From: JAXLVB01 sp046329195
Lineage (GTDB): Bacteria; Bacteroidota; Bacteroidia; Cytophagales; Spirosomataceae
Length of the DNA: 64,000 nt
Direction: 5' to 3'
NCBI GenBank assembly: GCA_046329195.1
Contig: JAXLVB010000001.1
Span: 1-64,000, forward strand
Below the pieces are notes generated by a model. That model was not told the origin of the DNA, made no database searches, and worked only from the letters and a program-made list of their open reading frames with translations. This document shows positions 17,216 to 25,381 of this stretch, piece by piece. Made by a program: the position numbers and the translations under genes. Within the stretch, counting starts at the first letter, position 1; each line of letters opens with the position of its first letter.

Positions 17216-19369
17216 TTACTTCAACAATCCGTCTGGCACAGGTTTTTCCAGCAGGTATTTGTAAATAAACTTCGTCTTGAGGTTATTGAAATGTACGCCC
17301 TTGTTGCCTCCCCAACCATGACGACCTCCTGGGTAGAGCATGAACTCAAATTCTTTTTTAGCTTCTTCTAACTTATCAATCAACTGAATGCTGTTTTGCA
17401 TGTGTACGTTGTCGTCCATGGTGCCGTGTACAATTTGCAACATCCCTTTGTACTTATCAACATAGTTCAGCGGACTACTGGTTTTATAACCTTCGGGGTT
17501 TTCGGCTGGGGTATCCATAAAGCGCTCGGTGTAAGCGCTATCATACAACTGCCAGTCGGTTACGCTACCGCCTGCCATTCCGTGGGTAAACACATCGCTT
17601 CCTGCCGTCAGCGCCAAGCAAGTCATATAGCCACCATAGCTAAAGCCTGTTATACAGATTTTGGTAGGGTCGGCCAAACCTCTGTCAATCAAGGCTTTTA
17701 CCATTGTTTTATAGTCACGTAGCTCCCAATAACCCAAGTTGCGGTGCATGTAAGCCACGCCTTCTTTTCCAAAATGCCCACTGGCACGGTGGTCAAGGGC
17801 CACTTGAATCAAGCCTTCTTGCGCATACCACTGGCGCTGAGGCGTCCATGACCACGCATCGTACACCGTACCCGCATTAGGGCCACCATAAATACTCACC
17901 AACACCGGGTACCGCTTGCCCGCCACCATATTGGTCGGATACGTAATCACCATCGGTAGGTCATAGAGGCCATCGTCGCTTTTGATGCGGATGAGCTCAG
18001 TTTTGGCCAAATTATAGGTGTCCATTTCGGAGCCTTTGGTGGTTCCTAGTTCTTTGATAATCTTGCCGTTGTTATCAATAATGGCCGAACTCGTCGGCGT
18101 GTTGACGTTAGAGTAGGTAGTTATAAAGTAGCTAAAATCAGGCGATGCTTGTACTTGGCGGTGGTTAAAATCGCCGAAGGTCAAACGTTTCATGCCTTTG
18201 CCATCGAGCCCTACCCGATACAAGTCAAACCGAGCCGAGTTTTCTATGCCTCGGGCTTGGAAATACAGCACTCGTTTTTTCTCGTCAATACCCACTACCG
18301 ACGTCACCGTAAACTTGCCTTCGGTTACGTTGTTTTTGAACTTCCCGTTGGTTTCGTACAAGTACAATTGATTCCAGCCCGTTTTATCGCTGATAATCAA
18401 CATTTCCTTGCCACTATTCAAAAACGTCAAGCGTTCGTCGGCATCGTCAATGCTAATCCATGACTTTTGAGATTCGCTATATACCTCTTGTTTGGCGCCT
18501 GTTTGCGGCGACACGGCGTACATGCGGAGTTGGTCGTTGCCTCGGTTTACCCATTGCACAAACAAACTACTGCCATCGGGTAGCCATTCGGGCCAGCCGA
18601 AGTACTGCTCGTCTTTTTCGTTAAAATCGGCCCAAGTAGTAGCACCACCATCGGGCGACACAAAGCCCAATTTGGCTTCGGGGTTGGGGTCGCCGCTTTT
18701 GGGATAGCGAGTTTCTTCGATGAATCCGTGCTGCCCTACACTACTATACAGCGGAAACATCTGTGTTTTTGACTCATCAAAACGCATGTAGGCCAGTGTT
18801 TTGCTCGTAGGACTCCACCAAAAAGCCCGAAACTGAGTGGGTCGTCCAAAGATTTCTTCCCAGTACACCCACGTAGCGTAGCCGTTCAGCGTAGTTTTGG
18901 TGCCATCGGTAGTTAGCTTGGTTTCTTTATTGGTGGCTAGGTTATAGGTATAAAGGTTGTTTTCTTTGGTATAAGCTACATAGTTGCTATCAGGCGAAAA
19001 GGTAGGATTTTTCTCCTCTGCCTTGTCGTTGGTGAGTTGTTTTTCGTCGTTACCTACTCGCAAAAATACGTCTCCGTTTTTGACAACCAGCGCCTTGTTA
19101 GGTCTGGCGGGTGCACTGGTTTCCTCGGCTGATGCTTCGGTCATTTTGGCGCTGGGTAGTTCAATAACATAGTTTTTTAGTTCGGCTTCTGGGGTTTGGC
19201 GCAGGTTGACTAGCGCTTTGGTGGGGCCAACCCATCGTCTGAACGAAGGCAATGGTTGCGTAAAATTTTTAGGCGAACGCCCAGCCAGCAGGTCTTTGGT
19301 ATCAAAGTCTTTTTTCTGGGCAAAGGCGGTTAGGCTACACAATACGGCTAAGGGTATGAGTTTTTTCAT
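17216..19369 (-). CDS. S9B dipeptidyl-peptidase IV-like protease
   Basis: Removes X-Pro or X-Ala dipeptides from peptide N-termini in the periplasm or at the surface. 717 residues: signal peptide (MKKLIPLAVLCSLTAFAQ), eight-bladed propeller with the substrate-binding Glu pair in YWEEIFGRPTQFRAFWWSP (about 165), then the alpha/beta-hydrolase domain. The catalytic triad is Ser near 576 (GFSYGGYM), Asp near 652 (GTMDDNVH) and His near 683 (GGRHGWGG). Length and all motifs are normal for Bacteroidota DPP4. It stands alone with its own terminator; a loose -7 match (TACCTTTTG) lies about 80 bases upstream. Probably takes part in peptide nutrition with the other secreted proteases in the window. Confidence 0.94.
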   Translation of the reverse strand: MKKLIPLAVLCSLTAFAQKKDFDTKDLLAGRSPKNFTQPLPSFRRWVGPTKALVNLRQTPEAELKNYVIELPSAKMTEASAEETSAPARPNKALVVKNGDVFLRVGNDEKQLTNDKAEEKNPTFSPDSNYVAYTKENNLYTYNLATNKETKLTTDGTKTTLNGYATWVYWEEIFGRPTQFRAFWWSPTSKTLAYMRFDESKTQMFPLYSSVGQHGFIEETRYPKSGDPNPEAKLGFVSPDGGATTWADFNEKDEQYFGWPEWLPDGSSLFVQWVNRGNDQLRMYAVSPQTGAKQEVYSESQKSWISIDDADERLTFLNSGKEMLIISDKTGWNQLYLYETNGKFKNNVTEGKFTVTSVVGIDEKKRVLYFQARGIENSARFDLYRVGLDGKGMKRLTFGDFNHRQVQASPDFSYFITTYSNVNTPTSSAIIDNNGKIIKELGTTKGSEMDTYNLAKTELIRIKSDDGLYDLPMVITYPTNMVAGKRYPVLVSIYGGPNAGTVYDAWSWTPQRQWYAQEGLIQVALDHRASGHFGKEGVAYMHRNLGYWELRDYKTMVKALIDRGLADPTKICITGFSYGGYMTCLALTAGSDVFTHGMAGGSVTDWQLYDSAYTERFMDTPAENPEGYKTSSPLNYVDKYKGMLQIVHGTMDDNVHMQNSIQLIDKLEEAKKEFEFMLYPGGRHGWGGNKGVHFNNLKTKFIYKYLLEKPVPDGLLK

Positions 19370-19656
19370 GGGTTTGAATGGCCTCCTCTCCCCTGTGGAG
19401 GCAGTGGTTAATCGTTTTTGTGCGCTGGGGATACGTTGACATGCACAAAAGGTAGATGATGAAATGTGGCCTTGAAGTTAGGAATTTCTGGGCAATAGGC
19501 AGGAATTAGAGCAAAATTTATAGATAAGGACGCTCTTCCTTACGTCTAAGGAGTATTTTGTTTCTAAAATCACCTAAATGGGTGAAGCCTACTACCGAAA
19601 TTCTACTGAACTTTGATTACGCAAAATCAATCCTATTACTATCTCTGACTATACAC

Positions 19657-20115
19657 ATGAAAAAGCAGCTCATTTTTTTACTTGTTGCAGGCTTGATGAG
19701 CCTCAACTCACTTGTGCAAGCACAACTCAATCCCAAACGCTGGCAGGGTACGTGGAAAGTCTTGAATTGGGAAATGGCTGACCAAGATTTAGTAGATGTA
19801 CTGGGTTCTAAACCAGCCAACTTTGTTATTATTATTAATGAAGAGGCCAACCGAGTGAAGCTCAACGGTTTGTCACAAGGTACTTTTTCGTCAGATTTAG
19901 TAGTGAAGGCTACAGGTAAATCTAAACTCATTTCGCAAGAAACGGTACGAATGCTGGATGAAGCCTACAAGCCTCTTGTAGAACTAAAACTCAAAAAAGG
20001 AGATAACGGACCGACCATGACAGCTATGTTGCGTTTTTTGAGAAATAATAAAGCAATGACTGCTACGGCCACCATGATTCGTGAAGTTAAGATAAAAGCC
20101 AAACGAACTCAGTAA
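19657..20115 (+). CDS. Small secreted protein, function unknown
   Basis: 152 residues: signal peptide MKKQLIFLLVAGLMSLNSLVQAQ followed by a lipocalin-like pattern. QGTWKVLNWEMADQDLVDVLGSKPANFVIIINEEANRVKLNGLSQGTFSSDLVVKATGKSKLI resembles 'G-x-W' proteins with alternating beta-strands. The lipocalin-like assignment is tentative. Start 19657 is set by the signal peptide. A strong terminator follows at once; no partner gene. Confidence 0.65.
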   Translation: MKKQLIFLLVAGLMSLNSLVQAQLNPKRWQGTWKVLNWEMADQDLVDVLGSKPANFVIIINEEANRVKLNGLSQGTFSSDLVVKATGKSKLISQETVRMLDEAYKPLVELKLKKGDNGPTMTAMLRFLRNNKAMTATATMIREVKIKAKRTQ

Positions 20116-20136
20116 GGAGCGCCTCTTTCCAAAGTT

Positions 20137-20190
20137 TGCCCACAATCATTGCCATTAGGTTTTTATGGCGATGGTGGTGGGCATTTTTTT
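20137..20190 (+). terminator. Terminator with long stem
   Basis: Arms 20137-20155 and 20165-20183 pair at 18 of 19 positions (some G:T), followed by seven T. The rest of 20191-20477 holds palindromes but no gene. Confidence 0.85.
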
Positions 20191-20365
20191 CTATTGGATA
20201 CCCCCTCGATTTATACAGATACCTTTTTCTGTCGGTAACGGCTACTCTCAGGGCGTTGGCAGTATGAGTTGGAAGTAGCGCTGTGCAAATGTGTCCTTTA
20301 GTCATAAGTTGATGATATAACTTATAAATTAACAGGATATTATAAGTAAATAATGCTAATGTTCA

Positions 20366-20382
20366 ACACTACATAATAGTGT
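20366..20382 (+). promoter_or_regulatory. Inverted repeat resembling BlaI/MecI operators
   Basis: ACACTACATAATAGTGT has dyad symmetry with TACA/TGT-type half sites as known from staphylococcal bla/mec operators. It lies about 95 bases before the blaI-type gene. Less convincing than the site at 20427. Confidence 0.35.
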
Positions 20383-20426
20383 ATTTTTTCTGTTTCTGTA
20401 AAAAAAAATTAAAAAATTAGTTGCAT

Positions 20427-20442
20427 AACTAAAATTTTAGTT
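20427..20442 (+). promoter_or_regulatory. Predicted BlaI operator AACTAAA-N2-TTTAGTT (copy 1)
   Basis: Perfect palindrome AACTAAAATTTTAGTT 35 bases before the blaI-type start. A further half site TTAGTT lies at 20417. The same 7-2-7 dyad recurs at 23520-23535 before tonB. Confidence 0.7.
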
Positions 20443-20477
20443 ATTACTTAGCAACACCAATTAACTACCACAATCTC

Positions 20478-20840
20478 ATGAAAGAATTAACACGAGCTGA
20501 AGAACAAATCATGCAAGTGCTTTGGCAGTTGGGCAAAGGTTTTGTCAAAGACGTTATTGACCAGCTTCCTGACCCCAAGCCTGCTTACAATACAGTATCA
20601 ACCATTATCCGAATCTTAGAGCAAAAAGGCTTTGTGGCGCATCAAGCCTACGGTAAGTCTCACGAGTATTTTCCGGCAATTTCCAAAGAACAATACCGTG
20701 GTTTTGCTACCGAAAAACTCATGGAAGGCTACTTTGGCAACTCGGTTCAGAGTATGTTCTCATATTTTGTTGAGAAAAACAAAATTGACCTCTCAGAAGC
20801 TGACGACTTGCTCAAGTTGATTCAGGACATGAAGAAGTAA
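20478..20840 (+). CDS. BlaI/MecI/CopY-family transcriptional repressor
   Basis: 120 residues. The winged helix KELTRAEEQIMQVLWQLGKGFVKDVIDQLPDPKPAYNTVSTIIRILEQKGFVAHQAYGKSHEYFP is the classic BlaI/MecI DNA-binding domain, with the C-terminal dimerisation helices following. BlaI proteins repress their targets until cleaved after signalling by an M56 (BlaR1) membrane protease, and an M56-type gene lies two genes downstream. In Bacteroidota these pairs usually control TonB or stress genes rather than beta-lactamase; none is seen here. The palindrome shared by this promoter and the tonB promoter is a likely binding site. Confidence 0.92.
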   Translation: MKELTRAEEQIMQVLWQLGKGFVKDVIDQLPDPKPAYNTVSTIIRILEQKGFVAHQAYGKSHEYFPAISKEQYRGFATEKLMEGYFGNSVQSMFSYFVEKNKIDLSEADDLLKLIQDMKK

Positions 20841-21006
20841 GGGAGGCTAGAGGAGAAAGGTCAACGTGTAAAGTGAAGAGGGAAAGAGGTGAGTGTTGAG
20901 GAGAAAGGGGAGAGTGTAGAGTGAAATGGGGAAAGGTTAAAGGGGGGAGAGAATGTATTTATGGAAATAGAGAGGTTATTGCATCTAACAATCAAACGCA
21001 ACTGTT
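20841..21006 (+). repeat. Purine-rich degenerate repeat spacer
   Basis: Runs of AGGAGAAAGG, GTGTAAAGTGAAGAGG and GTGTAGAGTGAAATGG with no coding pattern, between blaI and exbD. The same word GTGTAAAG recurs after the GH65 gene at 15940. It resembles short degenerate repeats rather than a control site. Confidence 0.5.
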
Positions 21007-21492
21007 ATGGCCGAAATCACCACTCCCGCTACTGGCAAGAAGAACCGAAGCCATCGCCTTAGTGTCCGTATTGACATGACCCCGATGGTGGACTTAGGCT
21101 TTTTGCTCATTACCTTTTTCATGCTCACGACCTCGCTTTCTAAACCCAAAGCCTTGCCCTTAGCAATGCCCGACCAAGCAGAGAGCACGCAACCAGTTCC
21201 GGCATCGAGCACGCTGACGCTCTTATTGAGTGAACAAAACAAGATTACGTACTTTGTCGGGCTACCAAACGTTACTACCACACAGGTAACCGATTTTAGC
21301 CAGATTCGGGCGGTATTGTTGCAAAAAAAGAAAGAAATCGGCCCTAAGCTATTTGTCATTATCAGAGCCAGCAAGCAGGCTAAGTATCATAATTTGGTAG
21401 ATATGTTAGACGAATTGGCCATTACCGACTGCCAACGATACGCCATCGCTGAGTTTACAGCCAACGAAACTGCTCTGCTCCGAAAAGAGTAA
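21007..21492 (+). CDS. exbD: ExbD/TolR-family biopolymer transport protein
   Basis: 161 residues: a basic cytoplasmic N-terminus, one membrane helix with the functional Asp in IDMTPMVDLGFLLITFFMLTTSL (Asp near 29 in MVD), and a periplasmic domain. ExbD works with ExbB to energise TonB by proton flow. No exbB gene is next to it, so it must borrow an ExbB from elsewhere or act in signalling. It sits between the BlaI repressor and the M56-TonB fusion, a placement that suggests the sensing unit is itself energy-coupled. Confidence 0.9.
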   Translation: MAEITTPATGKKNRSHRLSVRIDMTPMVDLGFLLITFFMLTTSLSKPKALPLAMPDQAESTQPVPASSTLTLLLSEQNKITYFVGLPNVTTTQVTDFSQIRAVLLQKKKEIGPKLFVIIRASKQAKYHNLVDMLDELAITDCQRYAIAEFTANETALLRKE

Positions 21493-21614
21493 CCTCGTGC
21501 GTAGCCAGTAGTACATGTTTTTACGTTGTCGTTACAAATTGTTCGTTGTCTTGTGCAATCGCTGCATTAAACAGAAATCCAAATCGTTACACTCATTAGC
21601 ACACACCCAGCGCC

Positions 21615-23402
21615 ATGAATTTTCTGCACTATCTCTTGCAAGTAAACCTGTATCTGGTGATGTTTTACGGGTTTTATCGGCTTTGGCTCCGTAACGAAAC
21701 CTTCCACCACCTCAACCGTACGTACCTAGTAGGGTCGGCTACGCTGTCGTTTTTTATACCAGTGCTTCACTCCGACTGGGTGCGGGCGTGGTTTGTCACG
21801 CAAGAGGTCAGTCAGACGCTTTATACTTATTACAATCCGCAGAGCCTTATCATTCGAGCCGTGCAGCCTCAAAGTCCTAGCTTCACGTGGGGACACGTTT
21901 GTGCGCTTATCTACATTTGTGGCATCGTGTTTTTTGTCGGAAGGCTTACGTTCAAGATGGCTCATTTGGAGCGTTTTCTGCGCCGTAACAAAGGCAAAAG
22001 CACCTCTAAAGTCGCCTTTTCTTTCTTTAATTTTGTAGCCGTTTCGCACGATTTAGACCGCCGTACCACCATTTTGGCACACGAAAAAGCCCACGTACGG
22101 CAGCTGCACTCCGCCGACGTACTGCTGTTTGAGCTGATTGCGATTTTCAATTGGTTTAACCCCATAGTATATGCCTACCAGCAGAGCATTCGGAATATCC
22201 ACGAGTTTTTGGCCGACGACGTAGCCTCTCGCTACGAAGCCTCCAAGGCCGACTACGCCCTCTTGCTACTGAGCCAACAGTTTGGCGTGCAACCTGTGAT
22301 GCTTAGTAATAATTTTTTTGATACTATTTCGCTCAAACGACGCATTCAGATGTTAGCCAAACCCCAATCTAACCGACGAGCCCTGCTCAAGTACGGCTTT
22401 ACGGTACCCATTTTTGTATGTATGCTGGTGTTTTCGTCGGCTGCGGTGAGCGAGCATCGTGGCATCAAGACCATCGAAAAGGTGGTCAACAACCCCACGC
22501 CTGTTTTCAAAGGGCAAGATGCGGTGTTGGAGTTGTCGAACGTCATGGCCATGAGCACTAAAATGGCGACTTCTTGGACTGCCGACAGTACGCCTAAGAA
22601 AAACGTCATAGAGGTTCGCCCCGACCAGCTAGCAGTTCAGAACAAGCCTCTGGTGTTTGTGGATGGTACTAAGCTATCCTACAGGTCAATCAATCAAATA
22701 TTACCTGAAAACCTCGCTAGTATAAAGGTAGTAAAAGATGTTCCAAATGGAATAAAATCTCTTTTGGGGGATAAATTTAGATATGGCTTTTCCATTTTAT
22801 CAGCTCAAAATGAACCAATTGCAAAAGTATCTGATACGCTCAATCGCAATGCTTTAAAAATTGTAAAGAGCAACAGTATTGCTGGAATGTCTGGACCTGT
22901 TTTTCTTATAGACAACACAGTCGTAAATGAAGCAGAGGTTTCTAAAATGAATCCAAACGACATCAGTAGAATAGACCTTTTCAAAGGCGAAGCTGCTCAA
23001 AAAATGGCAGGGATTTATGGGGTAAATGCAGCCAATGGAATTGTTTCGATTACAAGCAAGAGCCAACATACTCCCGAACCCCAAGACGAAGTCTTTACCG
23101 TAGTGGAGCAAAGTCCCGAATACCAAGGTGGGCTGCCTGCCCTATACAAATTCATCAGCGATAACCTCCAATACCCTGCTAGTGCCGTCAAAAACAAGAT
23201 TCAGGGGACGGTTTTGTTAAACTTCGTAGTTGAAAAAGATGGCAATATTTCTAGTATCAACGTCATCAAAAGTATTGATAGCCAGTGTGATAACGAAGCA
23301 GTTCGAGTTCTAAAACTAATGCCAAAATGGAATCCCGGTCGCCAAAACGGCAAGCCTGTTCGTGTAAGCTTTACTGTGCCTATTGAATACAAACTAAAGT
23401 AG
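21615..23402 (+). CDS. M56 (BlaR1-like) protease fused to plug-like and TonB C-terminal domains
   Basis: 595 residues. 1-270: four membrane helices with the M56 zinc motif HEKAHVRQLHSADVLLFELIAIFNWFNP near 155 and the helper Glu in IHEFLADD near 195. About 340-480: two plug-like segments, the second reading PVFLIDNTVVNEAEVSKMNPNDISRIDLFKG then GVNAANGIVSITSK. About 500-595: a TonB C-terminal domain (YPASAVKNKIQGTVLLNFVVEKDG ... PKWNPGRQNGKPVRVSFTVPIEYKL). The first part should cleave or signal to BlaI; the last should touch TonB-dependent receptors. The plug-like stretch (22640-23070) is clearly more AT-rich than the rest, as if inserted. Confidence 0.9.
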   Translation: MNFLHYLLQVNLYLVMFYGFYRLWLRNETFHHLNRTYLVGSATLSFFIPVLHSDWVRAWFVTQEVSQTLYTYYNPQSLIIRAVQPQSPSFTWGHVCALIYICGIVFFVGRLTFKMAHLERFLRRNKGKSTSKVAFSFFNFVAVSHDLDRRTTILAHEKAHVRQLHSADVLLFELIAIFNWFNPIVYAYQQSIRNIHEFLADDVASRYEASKADYALLLLSQQFGVQPVMLSNNFFDTISLKRRIQMLAKPQSNRRALLKYGFTVPIFVCMLVFSSAAVSEHRGIKTIEKVVNNPTPVFKGQDAVLELSNVMAMSTKMATSWTADSTPKKNVIEVRPDQLAVQNKPLVFVDGTKLSYRSINQILPENLASIKVVKDVPNGIKSLLGDKFRYGFSILSAQNEPIAKVSDTLNRNALKIVKSNSIAGMSGPVFLIDNTVVNEAEVSKMNPNDISRIDLFKGEAAQKMAGIYGVNAANGIVSITSKSQHTPEPQDEVFTVVEQSPEYQGGLPALYKFISDNLQYPASAVKNKIQGTVLLNFVVEKDGNISSINVIKSIDSQCDNEAVRVLKLMPKWNPGRQNGKPVRVSFTVPIEYKLK

Positions 23403-23480
23403 TGCCCCGTAAGTGGGTTGACCTATCCGCCGCATTTCCACGTATCTTTTCCATATAAAAGCCAGTATCCATCAACTTAA

Positions 23481-23507
23481 AAAAGTCCTGCTCCGTCAGG
23501 ATTTTTT
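23481..23507 (+). terminator. Terminator between the M56-TonB gene and tonB
   Basis: AAAAGTCCTG and CAGGATTTTT pair around a 6-base loop, with a seven-T tail. It separates the fusion gene from tonB, so tonB should have its own promoter. Confidence 0.7.
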
Positions 23508-23519
23508 TAGAGACAAATC

Positions 23520-23535
23520 AACTAAATTTTTAGTT
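23520..23535 (+). promoter_or_regulatory. Predicted BlaI operator AACTAAA-N2-TTTAGTT (copy 2)
   Basis: AACTAAATTTTTAGTT: same half sites and 2-base spacer as the site before blaI at 20427, here 23 bases before the tonB start codon and directly after a terminator. Confidence 0.7.
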
Positions 23536-23558
23536 TTCAATTAAACCCTTTCAAAACC

Positions 23559-24374
23559 ATGAAAAATGCAGCAGAAACCCCCGAAACCTTAGACGAGATT
23601 GTGTTTGAACAACGCAACAAAGCGTATGGAGCCTTTGAGCTTCGGCAGCAGTACAACCGAATCATTCAGAAAGCCGCCAGCATGGGTAGTATTATGTTTA
23701 CGCTGGCACTGTTGGCCCCCTTGCTCTACGCCAAAATCGCCCCAACCGACGCCAACAAGCACGTTGTCTTGATAGTAAGCGATGTAACGATGGCCGAACC
23801 ACCCAAGCAAGAGGAGGTAAAACTGCCTGAGCCACCCAAGGTAGAACCTCCTCAGGTAGAAACGCATCGCTATGTAGAACCCGTCATTGTGCCCGACGAC
23901 CAGGCCACCGACGAAGTACTGATGAAACAAAGTGACCTGAACGACGCCAAAATCGGAACCGAAAACATCGAAGGCATCAGCCCCAGCGAAGCCACCGAAG
24001 TAGTAGTGGACGAAAGCACCCCCAAAGCAGCCGAACCCGTTACAATCCAAGAAGACGACACTCCTTTCTTAGCACCCGAACAGCAAGCTGAGTTTGTAGG
24101 AGGCTGGGGCGAGTTTCGGAAGTTTTTGGAGAAAAACCTGAAATACCCCCCGATGGCCCAGCGGTCGGGCGTAGAAGGCAAAGTGGTTTTGACTTTTGTG
24201 GTCAGCAAAACAGGCGAAATCTCAGGCATCGAGCTCCTCAAAGGCATTGGCTTTGGCTGTGACGAAGAGGCCGTGCGGGTCGTGAAACTGATGCCGCACT
24301 GGAGCCCGGGCAAGCAGTCGGGGCGGCCTGTGCCTGTTAAGTTTACGCTTCCCATCACCTTTGCGTTGCAGTGA
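23559..24374 (+). CDS. tonB: Energy transducer TonB
   Basis: 271 residues: cytoplasmic start (ETLDEIVFEQRNKAYGAFELRQQYN, typical of Bacteroidota TonB), one membrane helix (about 38-58), a Pro/Glu-rich periplasmic linker with PEPPKVEPPQVE, and a C-terminal TonB domain (YPPMAQRSGVEGKVVLTFVVSKTGEISGIELLKGIGFGCDEEAVRVVKLMPHWSPGKQSGRPVPVKFTLPI). It passes energy from ExbB/ExbD to outer-membrane receptors. The C-terminal domain closely resembles that of the M56 fusion upstream, pointing to a shared origin. A BlaI-type operator lies 23 bases before the ATG. Confidence 0.94.
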   Translation: MKNAAETPETLDEIVFEQRNKAYGAFELRQQYNRIIQKAASMGSIMFTLALLAPLLYAKIAPTDANKHVVLIVSDVTMAEPPKQEEVKLPEPPKVEPPQVETHRYVEPVIVPDDQATDEVLMKQSDLNDAKIGTENIEGISPSEATEVVVDESTPKAAEPVTIQEDDTPFLAPEQQAEFVGGWGEFRKFLEKNLKYPPMAQRSGVEGKVVLTFVVSKTGEISGIELLKGIGFGCDEEAVRVVKLMPHWSPGKQSGRPVPVKFTLPITFALQ

Positions 24375-24500
24375 GTACCCCTTGCCACGATTTGGCCATT
24401 CGTGATACAAGAATAACCACATTTTTTTGGATGAATCCAAGACAAAATTGTAAAATATGATTTTTTTGTGATTAATTTTAGTTAATAATCTGATAATCAC

Positions 24501-24530
24501 TTGTTTAATTATTTTTGATTTGTACCTTTG
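24501..24530 (+). promoter_or_regulatory. Promoter of the small CBM48 gene
   Basis: TTG (24501-24503), 19-base spacer, TACCTTTG (24523-24530), 29 bases before the ATG. An inverted repeat GTGATTA / TAATCAC brackets 24469-24500 just upstream and might bind a regulator. Confidence 0.8.
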
Positions 24531-24559
24531 TGCCTGAAACAAATCAAAACTGTTGAAAT

Positions 24560-24868
24560 ATGGCCATTGCAAAGCAATTTTTGAAAAGCAAACCAGTTTG
24601 TAAAGTTACGTTCTCCGTTTCAGCTACTACTGTAGCTGATGCCAAGGCAGTTGCTGTTTTAGGTGATTTCAATGAGTGGAACGCAGAAGCGCTTCTCTTG
24701 AAAAAACAAAAGGATGGTTCTTTCAAAGGTTCAGTCGAATTAGAAGCTGGTAAAGAATTCCAGTTCCGTTATTTGGTTGACAACAACCTTTGGATCAACG
24801 ATGAAGCCGCTGACAAATATGTTCCGGCTGGCATCGCTACTGAAGAAAACGGTGTTGTAGTATTGTAA
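24560..24868 (+). CDS. Small stand-alone CBM48/isoamylase N-terminal-like domain protein
   Basis: 102 residues, no signal peptide. The whole protein is one immunoglobulin-like domain of the glycogen-binding type: KVTFSVSATTVADAKAVAVLGDFNEWNAEALLLKKQKDGSFKGSVELEAGKEFQFRYLVDNNLWINDEAADKYVPAG. 'V-x-G-D-F-N-x-W' and 'Y-x-F-R-Y-x-V-D-x-x-x-W' match the CBM48/AMPK-beta pattern. A strong promoter and terminator make it a single-gene unit, probably abundant. Free-standing domains of this type are common in Bacteroidota, and their job, perhaps glycogen binding or regulation, is not settled. Confidence 0.85.
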   Translation: MAIAKQFLKSKPVCKVTFSVSATTVADAKAVAVLGDFNEWNAEALLLKKQKDGSFKGSVELEAGKEFQFRYLVDNNLWINDEAADKYVPAGIATEENGVVVL

Positions 24869-24886
24869 TTTCCGCACTAACGATAC

Positions 24887-24921
24887 AAAAACCCCTGTGG
24901 GCTTTGCTCACAGGGGTTTTT
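24887..24921 (+). terminator. Terminator after the CBM48 gene
   Basis: Perfect 13-bp stem AAAAACCCCTGTG / CACAGGGGTTTTT with a 9-base loop. Confidence 0.9.
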
Positions 24922-25380
24922 GTTTGGACGCCGAAGGGGTTAGGGGTTGGTAAATGGGGTACTGGGTATTACCAACACACCCGTCTAGTAGGGGGAATAA
25001 CCAAATTAGTTAAGTACTTGCACAAAAATAGTTTATATTATTTAAACCTTTAAACCCCTCTTAATCTATTGATTATTAAAATTTTACGATTAACGGTTAA
25101 CGGATAACTATTAACGCTTTTGTACTTATTAGCAATTGGTTAATTACGAAGTCCTGATATTCAAAACATTATTTGTCAAGGTTAGCATTCAATACTGTAA
25201 GCTAGTTTCGAACAAGTACTTATATGAAAATATTTATGTATTATTGAAAAGCTCTTTAAAAACGATGTGTAATAAAAGGTAAGACAAGCGAAAATAAATC
25301 GCAGTATATGAACAATCCGCTATAGCGGAAATAAACGCAAGTTTTTAAAAAATAAACGCAAAGGTTGCGTTTATATAGAT
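24922..25380. other. AT-rich gene-free stretch upstream of the integron-type cassette
   Basis: No gene seen. It holds a 22-base sequence (25110-25131) repeated exactly at 62175-62196 beside the second MITE copy, and two small hairpins close to the cassette: TCCGCTATAGCGGA at about 25316-25329 and AAACGCAA/TTGCGTTT at about 25354-25372. These could be remains of an attI or an older attC site. Confidence 0.5.
25110..25131 (+). repeat. 22-bp exact repeat, copy 1
   Basis: Identical over 22 bases to 62175-62196 (begins ATTAACGCTTTTG). Copy 2 abuts a MITE; here no MITE is present. Confidence 0.6.
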
Positions 25381-25381
25381 G

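Noticed and set aside
20087..20305. 72-codon frame on the minus strand
   Set aside because: Overlaps the long terminator hairpin and the end of the preceding gene; composition and sequence are not protein-like.
20478..23402. Beta-lactam resistance locus (blaI/blaR1)
   Set aside because: No beta-lactamase or PBP gene nearby; the M56 protein carries a TonB domain instead of a penicillin-binding sensor.
24469..24484. Third BlaI operator before the CBM48 gene
   Set aside because: Only one half site (TTTAGTT) is present; the other half does not match.
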